From contig CP126124.1 in assembly GCA_030123545.1 (NCBI GenBank), forward strand, positions 434,001 through 498,000: a stretch of 64,000 nucleotides of DNA. The letters run 5' to 3'. Numbering within the stretch: position 1 is the first letter of the stretch; every line of letters starts with the position of its first letter. Made by a program: the position numbers and the translations under genes. A model generated the notes under the pieces. It was not told the origin of the DNA, made no database searches, and worked only from the letters and a program-made list of their open reading frames with translations. Source of the DNA: Burkholderiaceae bacterium (GTDB lineage: Bacteria > Pseudomonadota > Gammaproteobacteria > Burkholderiales > Burkholderiaceae_C). Positions 52,158 to 59,987 of this stretch are shown piece after piece.

Positions 52158-53295
52158 GAGCCGGCTCCTTTGGCGTGGTTCGCGGTGGGTCGCCGCGCTG
52201 TGGATTGTAGGAACGCTGTGGGGCTGCGCGAGCGCGCCACACCGCGGCCCCGAATCCGGTGCGGTGACCGGCGCTGCAGCGCCGAGCGGCATTGCGCATG
52301 GCGACAGCCGCTGGGTGCCGGCGGCGTGGGCCGATCTGCCGGGCTTCGCCGACGACCAGCTGTTCGAAGCCTGGAACGCCTGGATCAAGAGCTGTCAGCG
52401 CCCGGGCCGCGCGTTCGCGTCGCTGTGCGACGACGTGCGACGCCTGTCCATCGCATCGCCCGAGGAGCAGCGCACGTGGATGATGGCGCATCTGCAGCCG
52501 TACCGGGTCGAGCCGCGCGACGGTTCGAGCGACGGCCTGCTGACCGGCTACTACGAGCCGCTGTTCGATGCGTCGCGCACGCGCCGGCCCGGCTTCGAGG
52601 TGCCGTTGTACGGCCCGCCGGCTGGCCTCGCCGCAGGACGGCCCTGGTACACGCGCGAGCAGATCGACACGCTGCCCCAGGCGCAGGCCGCGCTGCGCGG
52701 CCGCGAAATCGCGTGGCTCGCCGATCCGATCGACGCGCTGATCCTGCAGATTCAGGGGTCTGGGCGGCTGCGCATCACCGGGCCCGACGGCAGCACGCAG
52801 CTGGTGCGGCTTTCGTTTGCCGGCACCAACGACCAGCCGTACCGCAGCGTCGGGCGCTGGCTGCTCGATCAAGGCGCGACGCGCGACGCGACCTGGCCCG
52901 GCATCCGCGCCTGGCTCGCGAAGAACCCGCAGCGCACGCAGGAGCTGCTGTGGAGCAACCCGCGCGTGGTGTTCTTCCGCGAGGAGCCGCTGCCGCCGTT
53001 CGACGCCGCGTTCGGCCCGCGCGGCGCGCAGGGCGTGGCGCTGACGCCGGGGCGCTCGATCGCGGTCGACGCGGCCAGCATCCCGTACGGCACGCCGGTC
53101 TGGCTCGCGTCGAACGGGCCGCTGGTCAAGCTCGAACGGCTGGTGCTGGCGCAGGACACCGGCAGCGCGATCACTGGCGCGGTGCGCGCCGACTACTTCA
53201 CCGGCTCTGGCCCGCAGGCGGGCGAACTCGCGGGCCGTCTCAAACAGCCTTTGAGACTCTGGGTTTTGTGGCCAAAACAAGCGCAAGCCCAGTAG
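52156..53295 (+). CDS. mltA: Membrane-bound lytic murein transglycosylase A
   Basis: 379 residues. Lipoprotein signal with lipobox TLWGC, so it is probably anchored at the outer membrane facing the periplasm. MltA features: LLTGYYEPLFDASR, DPIDALILQIQGSGRL, YRSVGRWLLDQG and the 3D domain with catalytic-type acid QDTGSAITGAVRADYFTGSG. It cleaves peptidoglycan glycan strands with 1,6-anhydro-muramyl products. The ATG at 52156 is the only start giving the lipobox; the longer in-frame upstream reading covers the nitrilase gene in another frame. Its last codons run into a dispersed repeat. Confidence 0.95.
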   Translation: MSRLLWRGSRWVAALWIVGTLWGCASAPHRGPESGAVTGAAAPSGIAHGDSRWVPAAWADLPGFADDQLFEAWNAWIKSCQRPGRAFASLCDDVRRLSIASPEEQRTWMMAHLQPYRVEPRDGSSDGLLTGYYEPLFDASRTRRPGFEVPLYGPPAGLAAGRPWYTREQIDTLPQAQAALRGREIAWLADPIDALILQIQGSGRLRITGPDGSTQLVRLSFAGTNDQPYRSVGRWLLDQGATRDATWPGIRAWLAKNPQRTQELLWSNPRVVFFREEPLPPFDAAFGPRGAQGVALTPGRSIAVDAASIPYGTPVWLASNGPLVKLERLVLAQDTGSAITGAVRADYFTGSGPQAGELAGRLKQPLRLWVLWPKQAQAQ

Positions 53296-53330
53296 AAATA
53301 GGAGCTATATGCTCCTGAAAATATAGCGAT
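53247..53330 (+). repeat. Dispersed ~70-bp repeat, copy at mltA end
   Basis: TTTGAGACTCTGGGTTTTGTGGCCAAAAC, then AAGCGCAAGCCC and GGAGCTATATGCTCC...ATATAGC. The first half shares long words with the copy after vapC (54088-54165). It covers the last about 16 mltA codons and the spacer. Confidence 0.7.
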
Positions 53331-53455
53331 ATCCGCCAGCCGCTTCGGCAATTGGCCGTATGAAATCAGAATTCTGAAAACATACGGCCGCGCGCCGAGA
53401 AGTCGAAACGAATATATTCTTACCGTTTCGGCATCGATCGAAATGGAGCACGAAA

Positions 53456-53668
53456 ATGCCTGCCACCGCCACCCTCTCCAGCAAGTTCCAGATCTCGATT
53501 CCAAAGGCCGTCCGTGAAGAACAGCATTGGAAGGCCGGCCAGGAATTCGTGTTCATCCCCAAGGGCCGGGGCATGCTGCTCATGCCGGTGCCGGAACTGA
53601 ACCAATTGGCGGGCATCGCCAGGGGCGCCAGCAGCGAGGGCTACCGCGACCGCGAGGACCGCTACTGA
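53456..53668 (+). CDS. vapB: AbrB/SpoVT-type antitoxin VapB
   Basis: 70 residues with the swapped-hairpin AbrB DNA-binding fold: TLSSKFQISIPKAVRE, WKAGQEFVFIPKGRGMLLMPV. The C-terminal GASSEGYRDREDRY tail is the toxin-binding part. It would neutralise the VapC encoded next and repress the shared promoter. It begins 160 bp after mltA in A+T-richer DNA. Its stop overlaps the vapC start by one base (TGATG), the standard coupling of type II toxin-antitoxin pairs. Confidence 0.92.
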   Translation: MPATATLSSKFQISIPKAVREEQHWKAGQEFVFIPKGRGMLLMPVPELNQLAGIARGASSEGYRDREDRY

Positions 53669-54060
53669 TGGCGGCGCCGGTGCGCGTGGTCGACACGTCG
53701 GCCTGGATCGAATGGCTGACCGGCAGCGCACTCGGCGCCCGGCTGGGCCAGGACTTTCCCGGGCAGGCGCACTGCATCGTGCCGACCATCGTGGAGCTCG
53801 AACTGGCAAAGTGGCTGCGACGGGAGGTGGGCGAGGACCAGGCCGACCAGGTCATTGCGTACACGCAGAAATGCGTCGTCGTTCCGCTGGACACAGGCAT
53901 CGCGCTGCTGGCGGCCGAACTGCACCGGGAGCACAAACTGGCGACCGCCGCTGCGATCGTCTATGCCACGGCCCGGCACCAGGGCGCCGATCTGCTCACC
54001 TGCGATGCGCATTTCGAAGGACTGCCCGCGGTCGTGTTGCACGCGAAGAACGATCGCTGA
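53668..54060 (+). CDS. vapC: PIN-domain toxin VapC, one acidic residue replaced
   Basis: 130 residues of PIN fold, a Mg-dependent RNase that normally cuts tRNA or rRNA. Acidic residues seen: Asp9 in VVDTSAW, Glu43 in PTIVELEL and Asp113 in LLTCDAHF. The usual third acid, expected in the LATADAI-type segment, is Ala95 here (LATAAAIVYATAR; codon GCT at 53950-53952, one base from GAT). Nuclease activity may therefore be weakened or lost. The start ATG overlaps the vapB stop. The pair is bracketed by two copies of a dispersed repeat. Confidence 0.93.
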   Translation: MAAPVRVVDTSAWIEWLTGSALGARLGQDFPGQAHCIVPTIVELELAKWLRREVGEDQADQVIAYTQKCVVVPLDTGIALLAAELHREHKLATAAAIVYATARHQGADLLTCDAHFEGLPAVVLHAKNDR

Positions 54061-54087
54061 CGCGTGCCGCGCCACGGGTTGCGTCAA

Positions 54088-54165
54088 GTCAGCTTCGAGA
54101 CTCTTGATTTGTGGCCAAAACGGGCTGAAGTCCGCTTCCAGCCTACGCTGTGTACTATCGAATCA
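54088..54165 (+). repeat. Dispersed ~70-bp repeat, copy after vapC
   Basis: TTCGAGACTCTTGATTTGTGGCCAAAACGGGCTGAAG, then CCAGCC and TACTATCGAAT (given in pieces). Closest partner of the copy at 53247-53330, same orientation, so vapBC lies between direct repeats. Confidence 0.7.
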
Positions 54166-54201
54166 TGAGCGCACGCCAGGTCGGTCGTGCGATCCTGCGG
54201 C

Positions 54202-55206
54202 TCAGTAGTTGACGTTGACCACCACGGTATCGGTATAGGTGTCGGGCTGGAAGTCGGCCGACGCGGCGCGCGCGTAGACGGAGACGGACTGCGCCACGCC
54301 GGTGCCGGTGCCGGACACGCCGTTGCCGGCGCTGCTCGCGGTCGCGGTGTTGCCCCAGATCGTGCTCAGCCCCGCGTTCTGGTATAGCTGGTACGGCACG
54401 GTGCTGGTGTTGCCGCCGGTGCCCGACATCACGCCGGCGCCCACGCTATTGCCGTTCGACGGCAGCAGCCCGACGTAGTACGGCGTGGTGTTGCTGCAGG
54501 TCACGCTGACGCTGGTGTTGCCCGCGACGTTGGTGGCGGTCGGCGCGACCGTGCCGAGGTTGAGGGTCGAGCCGGCGGTCACAGTGCATTGCGCCGCGAC
54601 CGTCGCGCTGACGGTGAACGGGAAGTAGGGTGCGCCAAAGCTCGAGTTGCAGGTGGTCGGGGCCGTGTTGCCGGTGGTGTCGTTGACCGACACGGCGGTG
54701 TCGACGGTCTGGTAGACATCCGCATAGCTGCCTGGGATCACCGAGGTCTGGCCGCCCAGCACTCGGCCGTACAGCGTTGCCGTGCCATTGGTGCTGGCGT
54801 TCTTCGTAAGCGTGATCGCAACGGGCAGCGGCGTCGGGGAGCCGAAACCCAGGCTGCCCCAGATCGTCGTGCGGCCTGGGTCCTGATAAAGCTGGAACTG
54901 CAGCGTGTTGCTGCCGCTCAGCATCAGCCGCGGGTTCCACTGCCGGCCGAACGGTTCGCCGATGTGGAAGCACACCAGCGCTGAATGGGTCTTGTTGTCG
55001 CTGTTGGAGCAGCTGTAGCTCAGCGTCGCGGTGGCATCGGTCTGGCTGGCCAGCGGGTTCACCGTGCCGAAACTGAGCGCGCTCATCGACGCGCTGGAAC
55101 ACGTGATGCCACCGGCCGCCCGCGCCGGCGCCGCGCCAAGCAGCAGCGCGAACAGCGTCAAGAGCGGCAGCAGCGCGCGCATCGAAAGTCGCGAGGGCGA
55201 TCTCAT
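54202..55206 (-). CDS. Spore coat U (SCPU) double-domain fimbrial tip protein, CsuE-like
   Basis: 334 residues with signal peptide (LLPLLTLFALLLGAAPARA). It contains two spore-coat-U domains, each with the QLYQD/QLYQNAG...TIWG and paired-cysteine pattern (first with CSSASMSALSFGTVNPL, second with CTVTAGSTLNLGTVAPT). It ends VSVYARAASADFQPDTYTDTVVVNVNY. In archaic chaperone-usher (Csu) systems the two-domain subunit is the tip adhesin, which binds hydrophobic surfaces with finger-like loops. Its start overlaps the usher stop (ATGA). Last gene of the operon. Confidence 0.9.
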   Translation of the reverse strand: MRSPSRLSMRALLPLLTLFALLLGAAPARAAGGITCSSASMSALSFGTVNPLASQTDATATLSYSCSNSDNKTHSALVCFHIGEPFGRQWNPRLMLSGSNTLQFQLYQDPGRTTIWGSLGFGSPTPLPVAITLTKNASTNGTATLYGRVLGGQTSVIPGSYADVYQTVDTAVSVNDTTGNTAPTTCNSSFGAPYFPFTVSATVAAQCTVTAGSTLNLGTVAPTATNVAGNTSVSVTCSNTTPYYVGLLPSNGNSVGAGVMSGTGGNTSTVPYQLYQNAGLSTIWGNTATASSAGNGVSGTGTGVAQSVSVYARAASADFQPDTYTDTVVVNVNY

Positions 55207-57617
55207 GGTCTGGCCTCCGGGGTGCAGGAGAGCGGCCCGATCTGCGGAATGCCGCCGCTCGCGTCCTTGTGGTAGTCGAAGCGCACGCTGCACGCGCCCT
55301 GCGGCGTCTGCACCGCGAGAACGTTGTGCGCGGCCAGCGTGTCGAGGTAGACCTCGCCGTCGTAGCCGACCAGCGCGCTGCCGGGCTTGCCGTTCACGCC
55401 GACCGTGCTCCCCAAAGGCAGCGGCTTGCCGGCAGCGTCGACCAGCGTCACCAGCGCCGAACGCACCGGCGTGATGCCGAACTCGACCAGCGTGCCGGCG
55501 CGGTCGCTTGGGCTGGCGATCGCGTCGACGCGGTCGATGCGCAGATCGGCCGGCAGGCCCATCGGGTCGATGCCGAGCTTGTTGTTCTGGTACGAATTGA
55601 GCGGCGTCACCAGCAGTTGCCCGTTGCCGTCGGTGTTGCCGACCAGGCGGTTTTCCAGCAGCACCGGCACGCCGGGCACGCCGTCGGTCGACACCAGCGC
55701 GAACGCGTCGTTGATCTGGCGCGCGGCGAACGGATGCCCGCCCATGAACACCAGCGCGCCGTTCGCGTCGCCGTACGCGTAGCGGGTGCCGCCGAACGCG
55801 CTCACGCCGGCGGCGTAGCGGCCGTAGGGGCCAAGGTAGTCGAGCTCGCCCTGGCCGCCGTTCTGGTCGTCGCCCTGGCGCAGCGCGGCGTTCCAGCCCC
55901 AGCCGCCTTCGGTCGGCGTCGCGCGGCTGGTGCTGGCGGTGAAGAAGTTGCCGGTGTTGTCGTGCTGCAGGCCGACGCTCGCGCTGGTGCGCGCGTCGAT
56001 CGCCCAGGTCAGGTTCACGAACACGCTGCGCAGGTTGGTGTTCACCAGGTCCTGGTTCGCGGTGACCGACAGCGTCGCCGAGCGGCCGAGCGACTTGAAC
56101 CAGCCGGCCGACGCATAGCGCGACGCGGTCTGGCCCGGGTACTGCTGGTACAGGTAGCTCAGCGAAAAGCTGCCGATATGGTCGGTGTTGTAGCCGACCG
56201 TCGCGCTGCCTGCGGCGCGCGCCGGAAGGCTGCCGTACAGCGCGGCCACGTCTTGGTACGCGCCATCGGTGCGGGTTCCGCTGAAGCCGACGTTGAAGCG
56301 GCTGTTCGTCCAGTTGTAGCCCAGGCCGAACTGCGAGCCGCTCTGGCCTGAGCCGCCCGAATGCGCGACCGAGCCGCTCAGCACGCCGGCCTGCCCGAGC
56401 AGCCAGGCGCCGCCGATGCCGCCGTTCGCAAGGCCGGTGGTCGCCTCGCCATGCGTCTCGAACGTGAAGCTGTTGGTCAGGCCGTAGCGCCAGGTGCCGC
56501 TGGTCACGGCATCGTGTCCGTAGTCGTTCGACACCAGGCCGTAGTTCTCGCGCACGCGGCCCAGTTCGACCGACCAGCTCGACAGACCTTGCTTGAGCAA
56601 CTGCTGCGTGCCGTACAGCGAGAAGTTCAGCGTTGTGCTGCGGCCGAACGCGTCGGTCAGCACCACCTGCGCGTTGCCGGCGCCGCTGATGTTGGGCAGC
56701 GTGTTCAGCTGGAACGGGCCGGCCGGCACCTGGCCGTTGAACTGGCGCATGCCGTTCACGTACAGGTCGATCTGCGACGGCAGCGTGGCCTGCCCCAGCA
56801 GCGCCGGCACCGGGGTGGTGAGCGTGTAGGGCTGCAGCGCGAAGTTGCTGCCGATCTGCAGGCCGCCGATGCGCGTCGCGCGGGTCCAGGTCAGCGCGTC
56901 GGTCAAGGTGTCGCCGACGCGCAGCGTCAGCAGCTTGTCCGGCCACGACTGGCTCCAGCTGGTGTCGAGGCGTACCGACTGGCGCTGCCAAGATCCGCCG
57001 GGAAGGCCGCCGTCGGCACGCGTCTGCTGCGACAGCGCGGTGCTGCTGAGCACGCCCCAGCGGCCGAACCCGCGCAGTTCGGTGAATGCGCTCATTGAAG
57101 CAGCCGAGCCCTCGCCCTGGGTGCCGTACAGATCGTAGTTCAGCAGCAGGCCGGGCGAGGAGGTGACCTTGTGCGGCGCGATGCCCGGCACGGCGAGCGT
57201 CGTTTCGGGCAGCTTCAGCATGGCCAGCGGCGCTGTCAGCGTCACGCGCTGCTGCTGCGCGTCGTACTGCACCTGCAGGCCGGGGATGCTTTGCAGCCGC
57301 ACCGGATCCGGGCTGCCGGCCGGCAGATTGACGCCGAGCGCGCGCAGGCTGGAATCGGAAGCCCAGAGCTGGCCGCCGCGGTCGCCGAAATGCACGATGC
57401 CGCGCGCGCTGCCGTTCAGCGTCACGTCGAGGTACACGTCCTGACCGTTCGCGCCGGCCAGGCTGGCGTCGTCGGCGCCGGCGACCGGCGCCGGGCCGTT
57501 CGGCGTGGCGCCTGCGCTGCCCGCGGCATGCGCCGATCCCGCCAGCAGCGCGATAGCCAGCAGCAGGCCCTCAGCGAGGGCGCTCGGCCAGCGAAACGCT
57601 CTGATCGGTTTTGCCAT
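55203..57617 (-). CDS. Outer-membrane fimbrial usher protein (Csu/archaic type)
   Basis: 804 residues with signal peptide (MAKPIRAFRWPSALAEGLLLAIALLAGSAHA). It contains an N-terminal periplasmic domain, a long beta-barrel with repeated YGLVSNDYGHDAVTSGTWRYGLTN-like strands, a plug region and C-terminal domains (ASPSDRAGTLVEFGITPVRSALV). It recruits chaperone-subunit complexes and polymerises the pilus at the outer membrane. Its start overlaps the end of the chaperone gene by 47 bp; the start is chosen for the signal peptide. It lacks the length of FimD-type gamma ushers. Confidence 0.93.
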   Translation of the reverse strand: MAKPIRAFRWPSALAEGLLLAIALLAGSAHAAGSAGATPNGPAPVAGADDASLAGANGQDVYLDVTLNGSARGIVHFGDRGGQLWASDSSLRALGVNLPAGSPDPVRLQSIPGLQVQYDAQQQRVTLTAPLAMLKLPETTLAVPGIAPHKVTSSPGLLLNYDLYGTQGEGSAASMSAFTELRGFGRWGVLSSTALSQQTRADGGLPGGSWQRQSVRLDTSWSQSWPDKLLTLRVGDTLTDALTWTRATRIGGLQIGSNFALQPYTLTTPVPALLGQATLPSQIDLYVNGMRQFNGQVPAGPFQLNTLPNISGAGNAQVVLTDAFGRSTTLNFSLYGTQQLLKQGLSSWSVELGRVRENYGLVSNDYGHDAVTSGTWRYGLTNSFTFETHGEATTGLANGGIGGAWLLGQAGVLSGSVAHSGGSGQSGSQFGLGYNWTNSRFNVGFSGTRTDGAYQDVAALYGSLPARAAGSATVGYNTDHIGSFSLSYLYQQYPGQTASRYASAGWFKSLGRSATLSVTANQDLVNTNLRSVFVNLTWAIDARTSASVGLQHDNTGNFFTASTSRATPTEGGWGWNAALRQGDDQNGGQGELDYLGPYGRYAAGVSAFGGTRYAYGDANGALVFMGGHPFAARQINDAFALVSTDGVPGVPVLLENRLVGNTDGNGQLLVTPLNSYQNNKLGIDPMGLPADLRIDRVDAIASPSDRAGTLVEFGITPVRSALVTLVDAAGKPLPLGSTVGVNGKPGSALVGYDGEVYLDTLAAHNVLAVQTPQGACSVRFDYHKDASGGIPQIGPLSCTPEARP

Positions 57618-58311
57618 TGATCATGGCCTCCCAGCGGCTGCCTTCGCCAAGCGCGGCGGCCGGTACCTTGACGGCCCAGCGCATCTGCACGCCGGGCAGC
57701 ACGTAGCCGAGCAGGCCGCGCGCGATGTCGGTGCGCTTGCCGGCCGCGTCGGTGTAGGCGACGTCGGCGATTTGCGCGTGCGTGCCGCCGGTATTCGAGA
57801 CTTCGAGCAGCGTCTTCTCGCCGTCGCGCCGGAGCGCCCATTGCAGTTGCGGCGCGCTGGCCGGCGCGCCGGCCGGCTCGACGAACACTGGCACCGAGTA
57901 GCGCAGCACGTATTGCAGGCCTTTCTGGTTCGGGTCGTGCACCGGCAGTTCGTCGATGATCAGGCGGTACGCTTCCTCGGCGCTGCCGCTGGGCGGCGCG
58001 CCGAGCCGGATCGCACGGATCAGCTGGCGCTCGCCCGCCGCCAGTTCCACCATCGGCGGGCTCGCGACCAGGCCGCGTGTGGGCTCGAGCTTGTCGGCAT
58101 CGCCCTCCTGTGTCCAGCGGTACACCCGCACCTGCGCATGCACCACGTTGTCGCCGGTGTTGCTGAGCCACAGGCCGTCGGCGTTCTGCGTGGCTTTGAG
58201 CGTCAGCGAGACCGGCGCGACCTGCAGGCCGCTGGCGAATGCGGCGGCACAGGCCAGCATTGCAGCGCTGGCGACGAGACGGGGCAGCAGGCGGGAGAAG
58301 AGTCGGCGCAT
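57571..58311 (-). CDS. Periplasmic pilus chaperone (PapD-like, Csu type)
   Basis: 246 residues with signal peptide (RLVASAAMLACAAAFA). Two immunoglobulin-like domains: first with LQVAPVSLTLKATQNADGLWLSN and VRVYRWTQEGD, RQLIRAIRLG with the conserved Arg. The second domain has YSVPVFVEP and LEVSNTGGTHAQIADV. It binds fimbrial subunits by donor-strand complementation in the periplasm and delivers them to the usher. The long hairpin and LxLSNTGD style fit archaic systems. It lies 26 bp upstream of the previous subunit gene's end in the operon order. Confidence 0.93.
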   Translation of the reverse strand: MRRLFSRLLPRLVASAAMLACAAAFASGLQVAPVSLTLKATQNADGLWLSNTGDNVVHAQVRVYRWTQEGDADKLEPTRGLVASPPMVELAAGERQLIRAIRLGAPPSGSAEEAYRLIIDELPVHDPNQKGLQYVLRYSVPVFVEPAGAPASAPQLQWALRRDGEKTLLEVSNTGGTHAQIADVAYTDAAGKRTDIARGLLGYVLPGVQMRWAVKVPAAALGEGSRWEAMINGKTDQSVSLAERPR

Positions 58312-58337
58312 GTCTGTGAATCAGCAGTTCGGATCGG

Positions 58338-58871
58338 TCAGTAATGTACGTTGACCGTCACGGTATCTGCATAACTGTCGGGCCGGAAGTTGACGTTCGT
58401 CACCTTGGCGTAGGCCGGAAACGACACGGCGTCCGCCGCCGCCATGCCAGCCCCGGTGCCGGCCATGCCGTTGCCGCGGCGCGTGCTGGTGGCGGTGTTG
58501 CCCCAGGTCCGGTTCAACGCGGCGTTGGAGTAGAGCCGGTACGGCACACGATCGCTGTTGCCCGAGATCTGGCCGCGCATCATGCCGCTGCCGTTGCGGT
58601 TGTCGTCGGAGGGCGCGAGGCCAATGAAGAACGGCGTCTTCTTGGTGCAATTCACGTCGATCGCGGTGCTGCCGCTCACGTTCACTGCGGTGGCCTTGGC
58701 CGCGACCGAGCCGAGATCGATGTCGGTCGGTGCGGCAGTCACCACGCACGCCGTGGTGATGGTCATCTGGATTCGGAAGACGTCGGCCACGGACCCGGCG
58801 TGGGCGGCCGCTGCGCCGATGCCCAGCGCGAGCAGCGCAAGCCGCGTGACCCGCTGCATATGCAGATTCAT
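58338..58871 (-). CDS. Spore coat U (SCPU) domain pilus subunit
   Basis: 177 residues, signal peptide (LALLALGIGAAAAHA), then one SCPU domain: FRIQMTITTACVVTAAP, SGSTAIDVNCTKKTPFFIGL, RVPYRLYSNAALNRTWGN and RPDSYADTVTVNVHY. It is the second subunit in the operon and probably a minor or adaptor pilin (CsuA or CsuB position). The ATG at 58871 or the one at 58859 may be used. 26 bp before the chaperone gene. Confidence 0.9.
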   Translation of the reverse strand: MNLHMQRVTRLALLALGIGAAAAHAGSVADVFRIQMTITTACVVTAAPTDIDLGSVAAKATAVNVSGSTAIDVNCTKKTPFFIGLAPSDDNRNGSGMMRGQISGNSDRVPYRLYSNAALNRTWGNTATSTRRGNGMAGTGAGMAAADAVSFPAYAKVTNVNFRPDSYADTVTVNVHY

Positions 58872-58972
58872 CTGCGGGCTCCTTTCGTTCGCCGTGCCGC
58901 GTGAGCCTGCGCAGACATTGGCGATGCCGAATCAGACCGACCGGTCGCATGCGCCGGCCGGTCTGCGGGCAA

Positions 58973-59494
58973 TCAGTAGTTGACGTTGACCGTCACGGTG
59001 TCGTTGTAGGTGTCCGGCGCGAAGTCCGCGTTCACGGCCTGCGCATACGCGGTGAACGATACTGCCTTGCCGGCGGCCATGCCGCCGCCGGTGCCGGCGA
59101 CGGTATTGGTCCCGGGGGTGTTGCCCCACACGGTGGTGAGCGCGCTGTTCGAGTACAGGGTGTACGGAACCTTGTCGCCATTCGCCGTGCCCAGCATGTT
59201 GCCGGTTCCGTTCGCCGTGCCGCTGTTCGCTGCGGACGGCAGAAGGCCAACCGTGAACGGCGTTTTGTTCGAGCAGTTCACCTTGAAGGTCGTGCTGGCG
59301 CTATTGGTCACGGCGGTGGTCGAGGCCACGGCGGTGCCAAGGTCGATGGTGCCCGGCGCGGTCGTGATTGCGCAGGCCGAGGTGATCTTCATCGTGACGG
59401 TGAAATTCGCGCTGACCGTGGCGGCCTGGGCGGCGGCGAAAGCGCCGGCAGCCATGGCGACCAGAGCGAGCTTGGCGATCAGTTGCTTGTTCAT
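58973..59494 (-). CDS. Spore coat U (SCPU) domain major pilus subunit, CsuA/B-like
   Basis: 173 residues, signal peptide (LIAKLALVAMAAGAFAAAQA) and one SCPU domain: FTVTMKITSACAITTAPGTID, STTFKVNCSNKTPFTVGLLPS, KVPYTLYSNSALTTVWGN, and APDTYNDTVTVNVNY. As first gene of the operon with a strong ribosome site (AAAGGAA before ATG) it is the likely major rod subunit. Similar in domain length to the second subunit but clearly diverged. Codons are normal for the window. Confidence 0.91.
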   Translation of the reverse strand: MNKQLIAKLALVAMAAGAFAAAQAATVSANFTVTMKITSACAITTAPGTIDLGTAVASTTAVTNSASTTFKVNCSNKTPFTVGLLPSAANSGTANGTGNMLGTANGDKVPYTLYSNSALTTVWGNTPGTNTVAGTGGGMAAGKAVSFTAYAQAVNADFAPDTYNDTVTVNVNY

Positions 59495-59987
59495 CTCAGT
59501 TTCCTTTCGTGCGGGTTACCGCGTAGTTCGTTGGTTTGCAGAGTTACTACCGAGTAGCAAAGTGCTTTGAAACCGAAAGTGCTCTTTGCATGGCCCGAAT
59601 AGTAGGAGACGGACACCAGTGTCGTCAAAGTTTTCGGCCCGAGAAAAAGCGAAAAACAACACGTTTTCAAATGCTTATGGACAGAACCTGCAGTTGTTGC
59701 TGGATTTTCGTGAGCGATTTCACGTTGCGGCGCAGCGTCGCATCCGTGCCGGTGATGGACTAATGCCACAGCACTATCCGGCGTTTCGTGAACAGCGTCA
59801 CGCCGCGGCGGGTTCGGCGCCCGTTCGGCGCCTTCTTGCAGGTTCGTGTGTTGCGAGATCGCGAAATTGCGACGCGCGCAGCGCTGCGATCAGCGCCCAC
59901 GCGCGCATGACCGGGCATGCGCCGCGCTGTGTGCCGCGCTGCGGGCCCAGCGCCTACACTGTGGCTTCACCCGAAGGAGACCGAGTC
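59495..59987. other. 493-bp A+T-richer divergent control region of pilus operon and IOR gene
   Basis: No supported gene. The part at 59530-59760 is clearly richer in A+T than the rest of the window, with T/A runs. It holds the pilus promoter (minus strand) and a region toward the ferredoxin oxidoreductase gene, whose ribosome site AAGGAG is at 59974-59979. ORFs that cross it have unlikely codon use and no family similarity. Confidence 0.6.
59599..59628 (-). promoter_or_regulatory. Sigma70-like promoter of the pilus operon
   Basis: On the minus strand, TTGACG (59623-59628) and TACTAT (59599-59604) are 18 bases apart, a good -35/-10 pair. The leader to the first subunit start is about 100 bases and carries GAAAGGAAACTGAG as ribosome site. 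Confidence 0.55.

Noticed and set aside
59491..59769. 92-codon minus-strand frame upstream of the pilus operon
   Set aside because: Runs through the promoter and ribosome site of the first subunit gene; no ribosome site of its own and codon use unlike the neighbours.
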